Source: Thermodesulfovibrio sp.
Lineage (GTDB): Bacteria; Nitrospirota; Thermodesulfovibrionia; Thermodesulfovibrionales; UBA6898
Direction of reading: 5' to 3'
NCBI GenBank assembly: GCA_013824615.1
Contig: PNOC01000001.1
Coordinates: forward strand, 62,001-126,000
Length of the DNA stretch: 64,000 nt
How positions within the stretch are numbered: position 1 is the stretch's first letter; each line of letters starts with the position of its first letter. Both the position numbers and the translations under genes were made by a program. Positions 1 to 9,786 of the stretch are shown piece by piece. A model generated the notes under the pieces. It did no database searches and was not told the DNA's origin. It was given only the letters and a program-made list of their open reading frames with translations.

Positions 1-1880
1 TCCTGATCAAAGGAAACAACGGCCGGCCCGGGAAGAATCCCCAATACCCCCACCGTCTTTGATGAGGCCACAAGGGGCAGATATAAGGCCTTTGACCCTG
101 GCAGGGTATCTGTCCCAAGACCTGCGCGCTGATGATGGTCAAAGGTCCACTGGGCCACACTCGCCTCCCGCCGGTCCGGCGCAAAGGCGTTCGGCCCCAT
201 AAACGGGACTTCCAGTATTCCTTTTTCGCCGGGGATGAGGACAACAGCCTTACTGGAGAAGACCTCGCCGATCTGTCGTATCGCGGCAGCGCTCAACCGG
301 TCAAAGCCCCGCTCATGCGCAAGTTCACGGCTCAGGCTATACAAGGCGGCTGTCCTCCTTTCCCTTTGACGGGCGGCAGATGCCTGCTCACGCACCCGAA
401 GGGTCAAGCTGCTGATCACCAGGGCAACAACAAACATGACGACAAATGAGACAAGATATTTTGCGTCACCAACGGCAAAAGTGAAAACAGGAGGAACAAA
501 AAAGAAGTCAAACGCAGCAATACTCAAAACGGTTGCCAGAAGTGACGGACCCCTGCTGGTGAGGCTCGACGTAACTACAATGCCAAGGATATATACCATG
601 GAAACGTCTACAAGAGTCACATACGGGGAAATAAGAGCGGCCAGCCCGGTGCTTCCTGCCACACCTCCAAGACTTAATAACCAGTCGCGAGTTCGCAACC
701 GTTGCAATGCGGGTTTTGGAACAGGCGCAGGCAGGGCCTCGGCAGACTCTCCTGAAATTACATAAACATCAATATTGCCGCTTTCGCGGACAACTTCGTC
801 CAGCAGAGAGCCGTAAATCCTGTCTTTCCAGCGGGGATGGGTGGGTTTTCCAACTATGAGCTTGGTGACATTTCTGGATCGGGCATAGTTCAGTATCTCC
901 TCGCTTGCCTTATGCCCCGAGAGTGTCACAGTTTCAGCCCCCAGGCTCTCGGCCAGCCTCATATGCTCTGCCAACTGTCTCATATCAGCCTCTGACGGTT
1001 TCACCATGGCAGGGGCCTCAATGTTGACCGCAAGCCATTGAGCATGCAGACCTGCAGCCATCCGTTTGGCCGAACGAATCAGCCGTATGGAGCGGGGGTT
1101 TGCCCCAACGCAAACCATGATACGTTCACCTGCAGGCCAGATCTCCCGGACACCCTTGACCTGCCGGTAATCCTGCATCTGCTCGTCAACGCATTCTGCT
1201 GTCCGGCGCAGTGCAAGCTCGCGCAAGGCAAGCAGATTTCCCCTGCGGAAGAAATGCTGCCTGGCCCGATCCGCAAGTTCGGCCACATAGACCTTCCCCT
1301 CTTTGAGGCGCTGCAGGAGATCTTCCGGAGGAAGGTCGATGAGTTCAACCTCGTCGGCACGGTCGAGGACCAGGTCAGGCAGGGTTTCCCTCACGACAAC
1401 TCCGGTGATCTGGGAGACGACATCGTTGAGGCTCTCAACGTGCTGTACGTTCAAGGAAGCGTATACATTAATCCCCGCTGCCAACAACTCGAAGACGTCC
1501 TGCCAGCGCTTTTTATGCCGGGACCCGGGAGCATTAGTATGCGCAAGTTCGTCAATCAGGATTAACCCGGGTTTACGCTTCAGTGCTGCATCGAGATCGA
1601 ATTCACGAAGGATCGTACCGCTGTATTCAATTTCGCGACGGGGGATGATTTCAAGCCCTTCGACAAGCGCCTCGGTCTCCCTGCGGCCGTGGGTCTCAAC
1701 GATCCCTGCAGCGACGTCAATCCCCTCAGACCGTTTCTCGCGTGCAGCCGCGAGCATGGCATAGGTTTTGCCGACACCGGGCGCAGCTCCAAAAAATATC
1801 TTCAGTTTTCCCTGTTGCTCGCGCTCCTCGTCAACCTTCAACTGCGCCAACAGTTCGTCAGGGCTGGGACGATTGTCCAT
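1..1880 (-). CDS. kdpD: KdpD sensor histidine kinase, C-terminus cut by window edge
   Basis: Membrane sensor kinase that, with the response regulator KdpE, controls the high-affinity K+ pump encoded next to it. About 626 residues are visible. The N-terminal KdpD domain carries the P-loop GAAPGVGKT (residues 31-39) and the segment ending in IDELAHTNAPGSRHKKRW. A universal-stress-protein-like domain follows (about 250-370), then a four-helix DUF4118 membrane block (about 400-490) and the start of a GAF-like domain. The histidine kinase core lies beyond base 1, so kinase residues cannot be checked. The start is the ATG at 1878-1880, preceded by GAGGAG six bases upstream. It is the last visible gene of the kdp operon, and kdpE would be expected just outside the window. 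Identification is secure. Confidence 0.96.
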   Translation of the reverse strand, partial: MDNRPSPDELLAQLKVDEEREQQGKLKIFFGAAPGVGKTYAMLAAAREKRSEGIDVAAGIVETHGRRETEALVEGLEIIPRREIEYSGTILREFDLDAALKRKPGLILIDELAHTNAPGSRHKKRWQDVFELLAAGINVYASLNVQHVESLNDVVSQITGVVVRETLPDLVLDRADEVELIDLPPEDLLQRLKEGKVYVAELADRARQHFFRRGNLLALRELALRRTAECVDEQMQDYRQVKGVREIWPAGERIMVCVGANPRSIRLIRSAKRMAAGLHAQWLAVNIEAPAMVKPSEADMRQLAEHMRLAESLGAETVTLSGHKASEEILNYARSRNVTKLIVGKPTHPRWKDRIYGSLLDEVVRESGNIDVYVISGESAEALPAPVPKPALQRLRTRDWLLSLGGVAGSTGLAALISPYVTLVDVSMVYILGIVVTSSLTSRGPSLLATVLSIAAFDFFFVPPVFTFAVGDAKYLVSFVVMFVVALVISSLTLRVREQASAARQRERRTAALYSLSRELAHERGFDRLSAAAIRQIGEVFSSKAVVLIPGEKGILEVPFMGPNAFAPDRREASVAQWTFDHHQRAGLGTDTLPGSKALYLPLVASSKTVGVLGILPGPAVVSFDQ

Positions 1881-1977
1881 TAATCACTCCTCAAATAACG
1901 CAAACAAATCCTCTTTGCCTTTCAAAGTCTTTATTGCCGCAGCGCTTCGTCGTGACAGAAAACTGTGCGCCATCACC

Positions 1978-2367
1978 TTAATGTTCACAAATCCCGGCAT
2001 AAATAACAAGGCATGACACGGATTTTATTTTTGCAATGTCATCCGGCCTAACCCACCCCTCGACGACCTCAGCTTTAACATAGGTATCTCCAACATATGC
2101 CAGCACCCTTACTTTCCCCACCTCAGTGGCCTCGCACGACGGACTGGTACGGTATACGGTAAGCAGATCGTTGATATGGATAGTCTTTCTGACATCAGCC
2201 GTTCCGCTATGAAACAGATGCACCGTATCGCCCTTTGCCGCAGTTTCGAGCTTACCCTGTCGGTGGTAAATATTAACCGGATATGAAACTGATAAAGCCG
2301 TCACGGGAAGAGAAACAGCGCCGATAAGCAGCAGGCTGATAGAAACGGATATTGATCTTTTCTTCAT
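1978..2367 (-). CDS. Small exported protein of unknown function between kdpC and kdpD
   Basis: A 129-aa protein with a clear signal peptide (MKKRS followed by a hydrophobic stretch ending near VTALS). The mature part is short, probably all-beta, and contains YVKAEVVEGWVRPDDIAK, which resembles the strand pattern of SH3-like periplasmic domains. That resemblance is only an impression. It has two Cys residues near the C-terminus and one in the middle. I chose the second ATG because AGGAG lies eight bases upstream of it but only two bases before the first ATG. It lies 17 bp after kdpC and 97 bp before kdpD, on the same strand, so it is probably co-transcribed with the K+ pump. It is not a standard Kdp subunit and I do not recognise the family. 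Confidence 0.75.
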   Translation of the reverse strand: MKKRSISVSISLLLIGAVSLPVTALSVSYPVNIYHRQGKLETAAKGDTVHLFHSGTADVRKTIHINDLLTVYRTSPSCEATEVGKVRVLAYVGDTYVKAEVVEGWVRPDDIAKIKSVSCLVIYAGICEH

Positions 2368-2384
2368 CGTCATCTCTCCTTCTG

Positions 2385-2957
2385 TTATTGAGGATCGTCC
2401 AATGCCAGATTAAGCCTGAGGACATTGACCCTTGGTTCTCCCAGAATTCCAAACTGCCGCCCTTCAGTATAAGCCGCAACAAGGGCACTAACCTTGGATT
2501 CTTCCATGCCGCGGTTCTTTGCCACCCTTTGAATCTGATACGCTGCGGCAGCGCGGCTTATGTGAGGATCAAGACCACTGCCTGATGCGGTAGCCAGGTC
2601 GGCAGGAACAGAGGCAGGTGCCTCAGCGTCGGCGTTTCTCAGTGCCTCTATCCTCCCTTTCGCCTGTTCCACAAGGGCCGGATTGGTCTGTGCCAGGTTG
2701 GAACCGGACGAAGAGGCAGAATTGTAAGGGAAAGGGGCTGTCGCAGAAAGTCTTCCCCAAAAATATTTGGGGTCGTCAAACGGCTGGCCGATAAGAGAAG
2801 AGCCGACCACCTTTCCGTCTTTCATGATAATGCTGCCGTTCGCCTGGCCAGGGAAGATCAGTTGCGCAATGCCTGTCACCGCAAGGGGATAGATTATTCC
2901 CGTAAGGACCGTAAAGACAATCATTGAAACAAGTGCGGGACGTATAATTTTCATCAT
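2385..2957 (-). CDS. kdpC: Potassium-transporting ATPase subunit KdpC
   Basis: Single-span inner-membrane subunit of the KdpFABC K+-importing P-type ATPase, which stabilises the KdpA-KdpB complex. The 190-aa product has the typical N-terminal transmembrane helix ([20 protein letters not shown]), the family signature GQANGSII just after it, and a soluble periplasmic domain with the conserved [10 protein letters not shown] segment and the DPHIS motif. An ATG at 2972 overlaps the kdpB stop, but the AGGAGA inside those first codons is well placed for the ATG at 2957, which gives the usual KdpC N-terminus, so I use that start. Length and motifs match the family. Confidence 0.97.
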   Translation of the reverse strand: MMKIIRPALVSMIVFTVLTGIIYPLAVTGIAQLIFPGQANGSIIMKDGKVVGSSLIGQPFDDPKYFWGRLSATAPFPYNSASSSGSNLAQTNPALVEQAKGRIEALRNADAEAPASVPADLATASGSGLDPHISRAAAAYQIQRVAKNRGMEESKVSALVAAYTEGRQFGILGEPRVNVLRLNLALDDPQ

Positions 2958-2968
2958 CTCATGTCTCC

Positions 2969-5041
2969 TCATGCAAGATGCAGGGTGGTTATGATAATAT
3001 CAATCAACTTGATACCGACAAACGGAACAATCAAACCGCCAAGTCCATACACAAGAAGGTTGTTGCGCAGCACTACCCCGGCCCCCATAGGACGATAGGC
3101 AACACCGCGCAGGGCCAACGGGATCAGCGCAATGATTATCAGCGCGTTAAATATAACTGCCGACAGGATGGCGCTGTGCGGCGTCGAAAGTCTCATGATG
3201 TTGAGCGCTCCGAGTTGCGGGTAAATTGTAAGAAACGCCGCCGGAAGGATCGCAAAGTATTTGGCAACATCATTAGAGATGCTGAAGGTCGTCAGCGTGC
3301 CGCGCGTCATTAACAACTGCTTGCCGATCTCGACGACCTCGATCAATTTCGTGGGATTGGAGTCCAGGTCCACCATATTGCCGGCCTCCTTCGCAGCCTG
3401 TGTCCCCGTATTCATGGCAACGGCCACGTCCGCCTGAGCCAGAGCAGGGGCGTCATTGGTGCCGTCTCCTGTCATGGCTACAAGCCTGCCTCCTGCCTGG
3501 TGATCACGGATGAGTTTCAGCTTGGCCTCAGGAGTTGCCTGCGCAAGAAAATCATCGACACCTGCCTCTGCCGCAATCGCCGCTGCGGTCAGAGGGTTAT
3601 CACCGGTGATCATAATCGTCTTTATGCCCATGCGCCGGAGTTCAGCAAACCTTTCCTTCATCCCACCTTTGACAATGTCATTGAGTCGGATAGTACCAAG
3701 GACTTTCTTCCCTTCAGCAACGACCAGCGGAGTTCCTCCCTCACGGGCGATTTCATCGACAACAGCCCGCACATTCAGGGGAAAGGTGCCTCCCAGCTTG
3801 TTCACATATTCTTCTACAGCGTCCGCCGCACCCTTTCGGATCTCCCTGTCACCGAGATTCACCCCGCTCATCCGGGTATGCGCTGAAAAAGGGATCAGGG
3901 TTGCATCAAGCGCCTTGATGTCCCGTTCACGGAAACCGAATTTTTCTTTTGCAAGCACGACGATACTCCGACCCTCAGGTGTTTCATCAGCGAGGGAGGA
4001 AATCTGTGCAGCATCTGCCAGTGCCTTTCCATCAATGCCCTGTGCCGGAATAAACGCAGTGGCCTGCCTGTTCCCCAATGTTATCGTGCCGGTCTTGTCG
4101 AGCAGGAGCACATCAACGTCACCTGCCGCCTCTACAGCCCTGCCCGACATCGCTATAACATTGGCCTGGATCATGCGGTCCATACCTGCAATGCCGATAG
4201 CGGAGAGGAGTCCACCGATCGTCGTAGGGATAAGGCAGACGAGCAGCGATATGAGCACGGTTATCGAGACCGGGCTCCCCTGTCCTGCTGACTTTACGCT
4301 AAACAGGGAAAATGGCAACAAGGTTACTGTTGCCAGCAGAAAGATTATGGTCAATCCTGCAAGCAGGATGTCGAGCGCTATCTCATTTGGCGTCTTCTGC
4401 CGTTTAGCTCCTTCTACCATGGAGATCATCCTGTCAAGAAAGGTCTCTCCGGGGTTGGCAGTAATCCTTATCACAAGCCAGTCTGACAGAACCTGGGTGC
4501 CGCCGGTTACAGCGGACCTGTCACCCCCGCTTTCCCGAATAACCGGAGCGCTCTCTCCGGTTATGGCACTCTCATTGACTGATGCAACTCCGATAACCAC
4601 TTCTCCATCTCCCGGAACGATATCTCCGGCTTCTGCCAGTATAAAATCTCCTTTTCTCAATTGTGGGGACGGGACAACGGTTATAGCCGCTTCCCTTTCA
4701 GGTTTTGAAAGCCTTTTCGCCTGAATATCCTTACGGGATCCGCGCAGTGCATCGGCCTGAGCCTTGCCCCTGCCTTCTGCTACTGATTCGGCAAAATTGG
4801 AAAAAAGTACTGTAGCCCAAAGCCAGAGAGAGATGGCAAGGATAAAGCCTGGGGACTCGGCTCCGGGCACGAGGAGTGCATGCACATAGAGAAGCGAAGT
4901 CAGGATGCTTCCGACCTCAACCACAAACATGACCGGGTTGCGGAACTGATTTTTCGGATTGAGTTTAATCATCGAATCAAGCAGCGCGCGCCGGATGATC
5001 CGTGATTCAAAAAGTGAGTGCTTTTGCTTTTTTTGAGTCAT
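2969..5041 (-). CDS. kdpB: Potassium-transporting P-type ATPase catalytic subunit KdpB
   Basis: ATP-hydrolysing subunit of the KdpFABC pump in the inner membrane (690 aa, normal size). It contains the phosphorylation motif DKTGTIT, the TGES actuator loop (in [11 protein letters not shown]), the hinge motif [17 protein letters not shown] and the KdpB-typical [10 protein letters not shown] membrane helix. Seven hydrophobic segments are arranged as in P-type ATPases. It sits between kdpA (15 bp upstream) and kdpC (overlapping start codon) in the conserved order. A GGGGGA ribosome-binding sequence precedes the ATG. No key residue is missing. Confidence 0.98.
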   Translation of the reverse strand: MTQKKQKHSLFESRIIRRALLDSMIKLNPKNQFRNPVMFVVEVGSILTSLLYVHALLVPGAESPGFILAISLWLWATVLFSNFAESVAEGRGKAQADALRGSRKDIQAKRLSKPEREAAITVVPSPQLRKGDFILAEAGDIVPGDGEVVIGVASVNESAITGESAPVIRESGGDRSAVTGGTQVLSDWLVIRITANPGETFLDRMISMVEGAKRQKTPNEIALDILLAGLTIIFLLATVTLLPFSLFSVKSAGQGSPVSITVLISLLVCLIPTTIGGLLSAIGIAGMDRMIQANVIAMSGRAVEAAGDVDVLLLDKTGTITLGNRQATAFIPAQGIDGKALADAAQISSLADETPEGRSIVVLAKEKFGFRERDIKALDATLIPFSAHTRMSGVNLGDREIRKGAADAVEEYVNKLGGTFPLNVRAVVDEIAREGGTPLVVAEGKKVLGTIRLNDIVKGGMKERFAELRRMGIKTIMITGDNPLTAAAIAAEAGVDDFLAQATPEAKLKLIRDHQAGGRLVAMTGDGTNDAPALAQADVAVAMNTGTQAAKEAGNMVDLDSNPTKLIEVVEIGKQLLMTRGTLTTFSISNDVAKYFAILPAAFLTIYPQLGALNIMRLSTPHSAILSAVIFNALIIIALIPLALRGVAYRPMGAGVVLRNNLLVYGLGGLIVPFVGIKLIDIIITTLHLA

Positions 5042-5055
5042 TATTATAGTCCCCC

Positions 5056-6858
5056 TTACTTATACAACATCAGGTGCTCGGCTATGGGTCCCAACGCCAG
5101 ACCGGGAAAAAAAGTCAGCGCACCGACGATAATGATTATACTCGCCAGAAAAAGGACAAAAAGAGGCGTGTGTGTCGGCAATGTGCCGGCGCTCGGAGTC
5201 ACATACTTCTTCGAGGCCAGAGATCCGGCGATGGCGAGTATCGGCACCATAACCCAGAACCTGCCGAAAAGCATGGCTATGCCAAGCAGTATATTGTAAA
5301 ACGGCGTATTTGCGGAAAGTCCTCCAAAGGCGCTGCCGTTGTTGTTACCGGCCGATGAAAAGGCATAGAGTATCTCGGAAAAACCATGGGGACCGGGATT
5401 GGGCACTCCTGAGACACCGGCAGCTGTTACGGATGCGACTGCTGTTCCGAGCAGCACACATGCAGCCGGAACCAGAATCACCAGCGCAACCATCTTCATT
5501 TCAAAGGCCTCGATCTTCTTGCCGAGGTATTCCGGAGTCCGTCCGACCATGAGACCCGAAACAAAAACCGCTACGATGGCAAAAGCGAGCATGCCGTAGA
5601 GTCCTGAGCCGACCCCTCCGAAAACAACCTCACCAAGCTGCATCAGGACCATAGGTGCCAGCCCACCCAGCGGACTGAACGAATCGTGCATAGAATTCAC
5701 CGAGCCGTTTGAGGCTGCAGTTGTAGCTGTAGCCCAGAGCGCTGAATTCGCAATGCCAAAGCGCATCTCCTTGCCTTCCATATTACCGCCAGGCTGAAAA
5801 TAGCTTGCTGCCTGATCCACGCCTGCAGTCGTCAGGAGTGGATTCCCCGTCTGTTCACTGGAGTAACTCAGGATCAGGAACGGGATAAATATTATCAGCA
5901 TGACGGCAAGTAACGCCCAGCCCTGCTTTCTGTCACCGATCATCCTGCCAAAGGTATAGCAGAGAGATGCCGGAATGAGAAGAATCGCAAGCATTTCAAG
6001 AAAATTGGAAAACGGAGTAGGGTTTTCGAATGGATGGGCTGAGTTGACATTGAAAAAGCCGCCGCCGTTGGTGCCTAACTGCTTAATAGCAATCTGAGAG
6101 GCTGCAGGACCGAGCGGCAGTGTCTGTTCCAAAACTTTTGCAGGTTCAGTGATCGGCTTGTTATCAGCGGCTATGACTGCTTTGCCGTCAGCATCGAGTT
6201 TCGGCGTGTCGTACGTGAAGGTCTGAAGAAGCGGAATATTTTTGTATGGTTTGAAGTTCTGAACCACGCCCTGGGACACAAACATAACCGCCATGATAAT
6301 TGAAAGCGGCAACAGGATGTAAAGTGTCGAGCGTGTCAGATCCACCCAGAAATTGCCTATTGTCTCTGCAGAGCGCCGCGAAAAGCCGCGGATCAGGGCA
6401 ACAAGAACGGCCATTCCCTGGGCAGCGGAGACGAAGTTCTGTACGCTGAGTCCCATCATCTGGGTCAGGTAGCTCATCGTCGACTCACCGCCATAGGACT
6501 GCCAGTTGGTGTTTGTAATGAAACTAACCGCAGTGTTGAAGGCCAGATCAGGCGAAACACCTGCAAACCCCTGCGGATTCAGCGGCAATATGCCCTGCAG
6601 TCGAAGGATGAGATATAACAGGAAAAAAAATGCAAACTTGAAGGCAAGGGCAGCTACTGCATATGTCTTCCAGGACATCTCTTCATCTGCCTGTATGCCG
6701 AACAGTCGATAGATCAGCCTCTCTACGGGACCGAGGACGCGGCTGGACCAGAACGGTTTTCCCTCATATACCTTAGCCATATAACTGCCAAGCGGTTTTA
6801 CAAGGGCCAAAAGGACCACCAGGTACAACGCGATTTGAATTACGCCATTTGCTGTCAT
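5056..6858 (-). CDS. kdpA: Potassium-transporting ATPase K+-binding subunit KdpA
   Basis: The K+-selective channel-like subunit of KdpFABC, a polytopic inner-membrane protein (600 aa) related to the K+ transporter superfamily. Selectivity-filter-like loops are visible, for example [31 protein letters not shown] and [13 protein letters not shown]. The start is the ATG at 6856-6858 (MTANGVIQ), which overlaps the kdpF stop codon by four bases (ATGA). An in-frame extension to 6933 would overrun kdpF and has no family counterpart. Order and overlap indicate strict co-transcription and translational coupling with kdpF. Confidence 0.97.
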   Translation of the reverse strand: MTANGVIQIALYLVVLLALVKPLGSYMAKVYEGKPFWSSRVLGPVERLIYRLFGIQADEEMSWKTYAVAALAFKFAFFFLLYLILRLQGILPLNPQGFAGVSPDLAFNTAVSFITNTNWQSYGGESTMSYLTQMMGLSVQNFVSAAQGMAVLVALIRGFSRRSAETIGNFWVDLTRSTLYILLPLSIIMAVMFVSQGVVQNFKPYKNIPLLQTFTYDTPKLDADGKAVIAADNKPITEPAKVLEQTLPLGPAASQIAIKQLGTNGGGFFNVNSAHPFENPTPFSNFLEMLAILLIPASLCYTFGRMIGDRKQGWALLAVMLIIFIPFLILSYSSEQTGNPLLTTAGVDQAASYFQPGGNMEGKEMRFGIANSALWATATTAASNGSVNSMHDSFSPLGGLAPMVLMQLGEVVFGGVGSGLYGMLAFAIVAVFVSGLMVGRTPEYLGKKIEAFEMKMVALVILVPAACVLLGTAVASVTAAGVSGVPNPGPHGFSEILYAFSSAGNNNGSAFGGLSANTPFYNILLGIAMLFGRFWVMVPILAIAGSLASKKYVTPSAGTLPTHTPLFVLFLASIIIIVGALTFFPGLALGPIAEHLMLYK

Positions 6859-6947
6859 GAGAGTATCTCCGGTTTCATGAGGGCAACCGTCAGGTAGACA
6901 AGAAGCCCAAGGGCAATAATCCCACCTATCCAATAAAAAATTTCCAT
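6855..6947 (-). CDS. kdpF: KdpF, 30-aa accessory subunit of the Kdp K+ pump
   Basis: A 30-residue, single-helix membrane peptide: it starts MEIFYWIGGIIALGLLVYL and continues with [11 protein letters not shown]. This fits known KdpF peptides, which pack against KdpA and stabilise the complex. The stop codon overlaps the kdpA ATG (ATGA), and AGGAGGTAG lies upstream of the start. Position, size and the 'LVYLxxALxKPE' pattern make the assignment firm although the peptide is very short. Confidence 0.93.
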   Translation of the reverse strand: MEIFYWIGGIIALGLLVYLTVALMKPEILS

Positions 6948-6958
6948 ACTGCTACCTC

Positions 6959-7039
6959 CTACACCTTCTCAAAGAGTTTCACCAGCAGCGCGGTGGCTGC
7001 AAAAAAGACGACGATCATAACAAGATATAATCCATCCAT
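6959..7039 (-). CDS. 26-aa hydrophobic peptide, first gene of the kdp operon
   Basis: A 26-codon frame that begins ATG GAT GGA and ends TAG, preceded by a strong GGAGGTGAGACA ribosome-binding sequence. The product begins MDGLYLVMIVVFFAATALL and ends VKLFEKV: one transmembrane helix followed by a short basic and acidic tail. Its stop is 11 bp before the kdpF start, and the second ribosome-binding site (AGGAGGTAG) begins at its stop codon, so it is built into the operon. Similar tiny unannotated frames occur before kdpF in other bacteria as far as I recall, but I know of no assigned function. It could be a leader peptide or an additional subunit of the pump. Confidence 0.7.
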   Translation of the reverse strand: MDGLYLVMIVVFFAATALLVKLFEKV

Positions 7040-7060
7040 TGTCTCACCTCCGATATTTAC

Positions 7061-7130
7061 ATCCTATCACGCAAATGCGCAAAGTTGGTGTAAAAAGGCG
7101 GCAGTAAAGCGTAAAAAAAGTGTAAAAATA
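7061..7130 (-). promoter_or_regulatory. kdp operon promoter with KdpE-like operator
   Basis: Read on the minus strand, positions 7128 to 7109 give TTTTTACACTTTTTTTACGC, very similar to the T-rich KdpE site upstream of E. coli kdpFABC as I remember it (TTTATACTTTTTTTACAC). A further TTTTTACAC follows at 7088-7096. A possible -10 (TAGGAT, 7061-7066) has no good -35 at the right spacing, as expected for an activator-dependent promoter. It lies directly upstream of the first operon gene. Confidence 0.7.
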
Positions 7131-7202
7131 CCGAACGTGCAGGACTTTTTAGGAAGCTAAACTACGGGGGGACAGACCAATAGGAACTGAACTGGCAACA
7201 AT

Positions 7203-7490
7203 CTACTCAAAACACTCCATGCTGCGTTGTTTGTTTATCTCAAGATGCTTCTTTTCGCACCAGACATTCCCCAGTTGCGGGGCACCTCCTGAAGGTTTTG
7301 TTATTTTTGCTCTCTTGCAGTCAATACAGTGTTTGGTCTTGAGGGGGGCAATAGGGATAAAGCAGGGCATCTGACGATGTTTGGCCATCTGGATCTTGCG
7401 CTGGGCACACCATACAGTCCCGGAGGGAGGTCGCTGCCCGTCGGGTTTCAGTTCATGCCCGTGTTTGCATGTGCTGCAAGTGGTGCTCAT
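7203..7490 (-). CDS. Duplicated four-cysteine small protein, probably metal-binding
   Basis: A 95-aa protein made of two copies of one cysteine module. Copy 1 has C5, C8, C28 and C43; copy 2 has C55, C58, C78 and C93. The spacing is identical (CxxC, then 19 residues to WC, then 14 residues to CF), and the pattern CxxCK...G..W C..K.....K.R.M.CF is shared. There is no signal peptide, so a cytoplasmic zinc- or iron-binding role is likely; this is inference. The start ATG is preceded by GGGAGC. It lies 33 bp after the AMIN-domain gene and upstream of the kdp promoter. I do not recognise the family. Confidence 0.75.
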   Translation of the reverse strand: MSTTCSTCKHGHELKPDGQRPPSGTVWCAQRKIQMAKHRQMPCFIPIAPLKTKHCIDCKRAKITKPSGGAPQLGNVWCEKKHLEINKQRSMECFE

Positions 7491-7523
7491 GCTCCCTTGC
7501 TCCCGGACACCTCGACAGGAAGT

Positions 7524-9704
7524 TTATGGACGGGACAGGGTAACGATCAGGGTATTTCGAATGCGCTCAATATCAAACGTTACTCCTGCAGGGAGCAGTT
7601 CGATATAGATATTGACCGCATTCTGGCCCGTGCGGTCCTCCTCCACCAGAACGTCTCCCACAAAGGACGATTTGAACTTAAAAGCTTTTTCGGTTTTCCG
7701 GACCGCCGGCTTCAATGCCAGCTTCAGCCACTCTTTGCCAGAGCGCGTCTCGACAGCATCGCGGTATTCAAACTGGGACTGAACATCCGAAAGGTTGATC
7801 ACCAACATCGCCTTGTTCTTTGCCTCTATCGCGGCAATTTTGCTGACAGCCGTCAACTGGTCTGCTTTAGCTTCCGCTTTCACATCGGGCCTGATTTCAG
7901 GTTTAGGCTCTGTTTTCTTAGCCTCGATTTTCTTAGGCTCGGGCTTTTTAGGCTCGGGCTTCTTTTCCTCTTTTTTTGCAACTTCAACCGGTTTCAGCGG
8001 CTTAACCTCTTCAACAATCTTCTCGGGCTGTTTCGGCTTTTCCTGTTTCTGCTCAACCGGCTTTTTCTCGGCCTGCTTCACCTCAGGCTGCTGCAGAGGT
8101 TTTTCCTTCTTCTGCTCTGCAGGCTTCTGGACAACTTTTTCTTCCGGCTTCTTCTCTTCTGTTTTGGCAGGAACCTCTTTCCTCGGTTCTGCTTTCTTAG
8201 CTTCTGTTTTCTTTGGCTCGGACTTTTTCACCTCAGGTTTCCTGGCCTCCGGCCTCTTCTCTTCGGCCCTGGCAGGTGTTGTTTCAGCCATAGTCTTTTC
8301 CGTCGACCGGGGTTTTTCAACAACAGGCGTCACCGTCCTTTGGCTCACCGTCTCCCGCTTCTGCTCCTTTTCAGTGATCGTCATCTTTCCGGGTCTCTTC
8401 TCTCCGATCATCTTTGCAGAGATAGTGAATGACTCAGCCCGGTCATACAGAACATCTACAACAGCGATGCCGCTGATGAACTCGGTGGGCAGAATAACCG
8501 AAGGCGTAATATAGCTCGTCCCTGAGGTACTCAGAACCACCTCATTACCGGCGAGATTATAGTTTCTGACAACATTATTAAACCGGTCATAGGCTTCTAC
8601 CTTGATTTTGAACCTCTGGCCTGAAACAGCGCTGTCCGGGGTGACCACCACAAAGTGATCCGGGGCAGCATTGACGATCTGAATGTCTCCTGTTTTACCA
8701 AACCGGTCACTGTTGGCATCCTTCACAAGGACAGTAATATCCTCTGCCTTCTCATAGACGGCCCTGACCACTGCCTGCCCCTGTTTGAAGTCTGTCGGGG
8801 CAAGAGAGGAAGGCTCAATTTTTGTGCTGCCGGTCGTTGTCAGGGACGCACCTGCTCCTGATGAGGCGTATGTATTAATCAGATTGTCAAAGGCATCATA
8901 GGCAGAAATAATGAGGTCAAACGGCTCTCCGGCAGTCGCTGTTTTGGGGGCCTGGACCTTGAAGAGACTCAAAACAGACGGGGTAACCGCTACCTCGTTT
9001 GACCGGCCTCTGCTGCCGCTGGTCAACTCCTGCAGTTCTATGAAAGAATTTCCGGCTTTTTCCGAAATGAACGTTGCGACTGCAGTCCCGTTCTTGAAAT
9101 CAATGCCTGAACCGCCAATCATTCCCGGGGACGCAGTCCCTGATGCCGTGACTTTAAGGTTACGGCCTATCTCTACATCATCTACCGTGTTATCAAAAAG
9201 GTCCTTTGCGATAATCCGTATATCGAACCTGGTTCCTGCTCTGACCGTGGTCGGGGCCTGCAGAATAAAATGTTCCAGCTTATTCGGAGTTACCAGGACC
9301 TCCCTGGAAATAACCGGAACCGTGCCCCCTGCCTCGCGGATTGAGATAACAACTTTTTCTGCTTTTCTGCTGTTAATTGATATATTCGCTGAGCCGCCTG
9401 AAAACGAGGCTGCGCTGAGGGTCATGGGCTGGACTACTGCTGACCCGCCGGCATCAATCCTGAATTCCTTGCCTGAATCGATGAAATTGGTTATCAGGTT
9501 ATTGTTAAGGTCATAGGCCTGCACCTTTACAATAAAATTTTCTCCGGCAAGGGCCTTGTCAGGAAGCTGAACAGTAAAATGATCAAACTGCCCGGGCTTG
9601 ACAACGACCGTACCTGCCTGCGCCGGTTGATATAAAGCGCTGAGGAGGAAAAGAAATAAAAAAAGTACCATAAATAACCGTACAAAACGGCCGTGTATCT
9701 TCAT
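7524..9704 (-). CDS. Exported AMIN-domain protein with four Ig-like repeats
   Basis: A 726-aa secreted or periplasmic protein. After a signal peptide (residues 1-30, ending QPAQA) come four repeats of about 100 residues (roughly 38-140, 141-242, 243-346, 347-448). Each begins with a motif like 'xxHFxVxxP..AxAGxxFxIxVxAYDxxNNxI' typical of bacterial Ig-like or invasin-like beta-sandwich domains. A Lys/Glu/Pro-rich linker of about 160 residues follows, long enough to span the periplasm. The C-terminal 110 residues resemble an AMIN domain (ending VTFDIERIRNTLIVTLSRP), a beta-rich module that binds peptidoglycan or secretin-type complexes. A structural or anchoring role in the envelope is inferred. 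AGAGGG precedes the ATG. Confidence 0.85.
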   Translation of the reverse strand: MKIHGRFVRLFMVLFLFLFLLSALYQPAQAGTVVVKPGQFDHFTVQLPDKALAGENFIVKVQAYDLNNNLITNFIDSGKEFRIDAGGSAVVQPMTLSAASFSGGSANISINSRKAEKVVISIREAGGTVPVISREVLVTPNKLEHFILQAPTTVRAGTRFDIRIIAKDLFDNTVDDVEIGRNLKVTASGTASPGMIGGSGIDFKNGTAVATFISEKAGNSFIELQELTSGSRGRSNEVAVTPSVLSLFKVQAPKTATAGEPFDLIISAYDAFDNLINTYASSGAGASLTTTGSTKIEPSSLAPTDFKQGQAVVRAVYEKAEDITVLVKDANSDRFGKTGDIQIVNAAPDHFVVVTPDSAVSGQRFKIKVEAYDRFNNVVRNYNLAGNEVVLSTSGTSYITPSVILPTEFISGIAVVDVLYDRAESFTISAKMIGEKRPGKMTITEKEQKRETVSQRTVTPVVEKPRSTEKTMAETTPARAEEKRPEARKPEVKKSEPKKTEAKKAEPRKEVPAKTEEKKPEEKVVQKPAEQKKEKPLQQPEVKQAEKKPVEQKQEKPKQPEKIVEEVKPLKPVEVAKKEEKKPEPKKPEPKKIEAKKTEPKPEIRPDVKAEAKADQLTAVSKIAAIEAKNKAMLVINLSDVQSQFEYRDAVETRSGKEWLKLALKPAVRKTEKAFKFKSSFVGDVLVEEDRTGQNAVNIYIELLPAGVTFDIERIRNTLIVTLSRP

Positions 9705-9786
9705 GCGCTGAGCCCTCTTTGTCTGTTTTTTTTGCCTATTATGAATATCATATTTAGCAGTGTTATGTCAAAGAAAATATTTGTCA

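Noticed and set aside
3510-4724. 404-codon open frame on the plus strand opposite kdpB
   Set aside because: It is antisense to a fully conserved P-type ATPase, Ser-rich and low in pattern, without a ribosome-binding site. It is a by-product of kdpB codon usage.
6859-6933. N-terminal extension of kdpA
   Set aside because: It would overrun kdpF, and the residues are not found in KdpA proteins. The ATG at 6858 overlaps the kdpF stop as expected.
7329-8432. 367-codon plus-strand frame rich in Phe and Leu
   Set aside because: It is the complement of the Lys/Glu-rich linker of the AMIN-domain protein, which has a signal peptide and recognisable domains.
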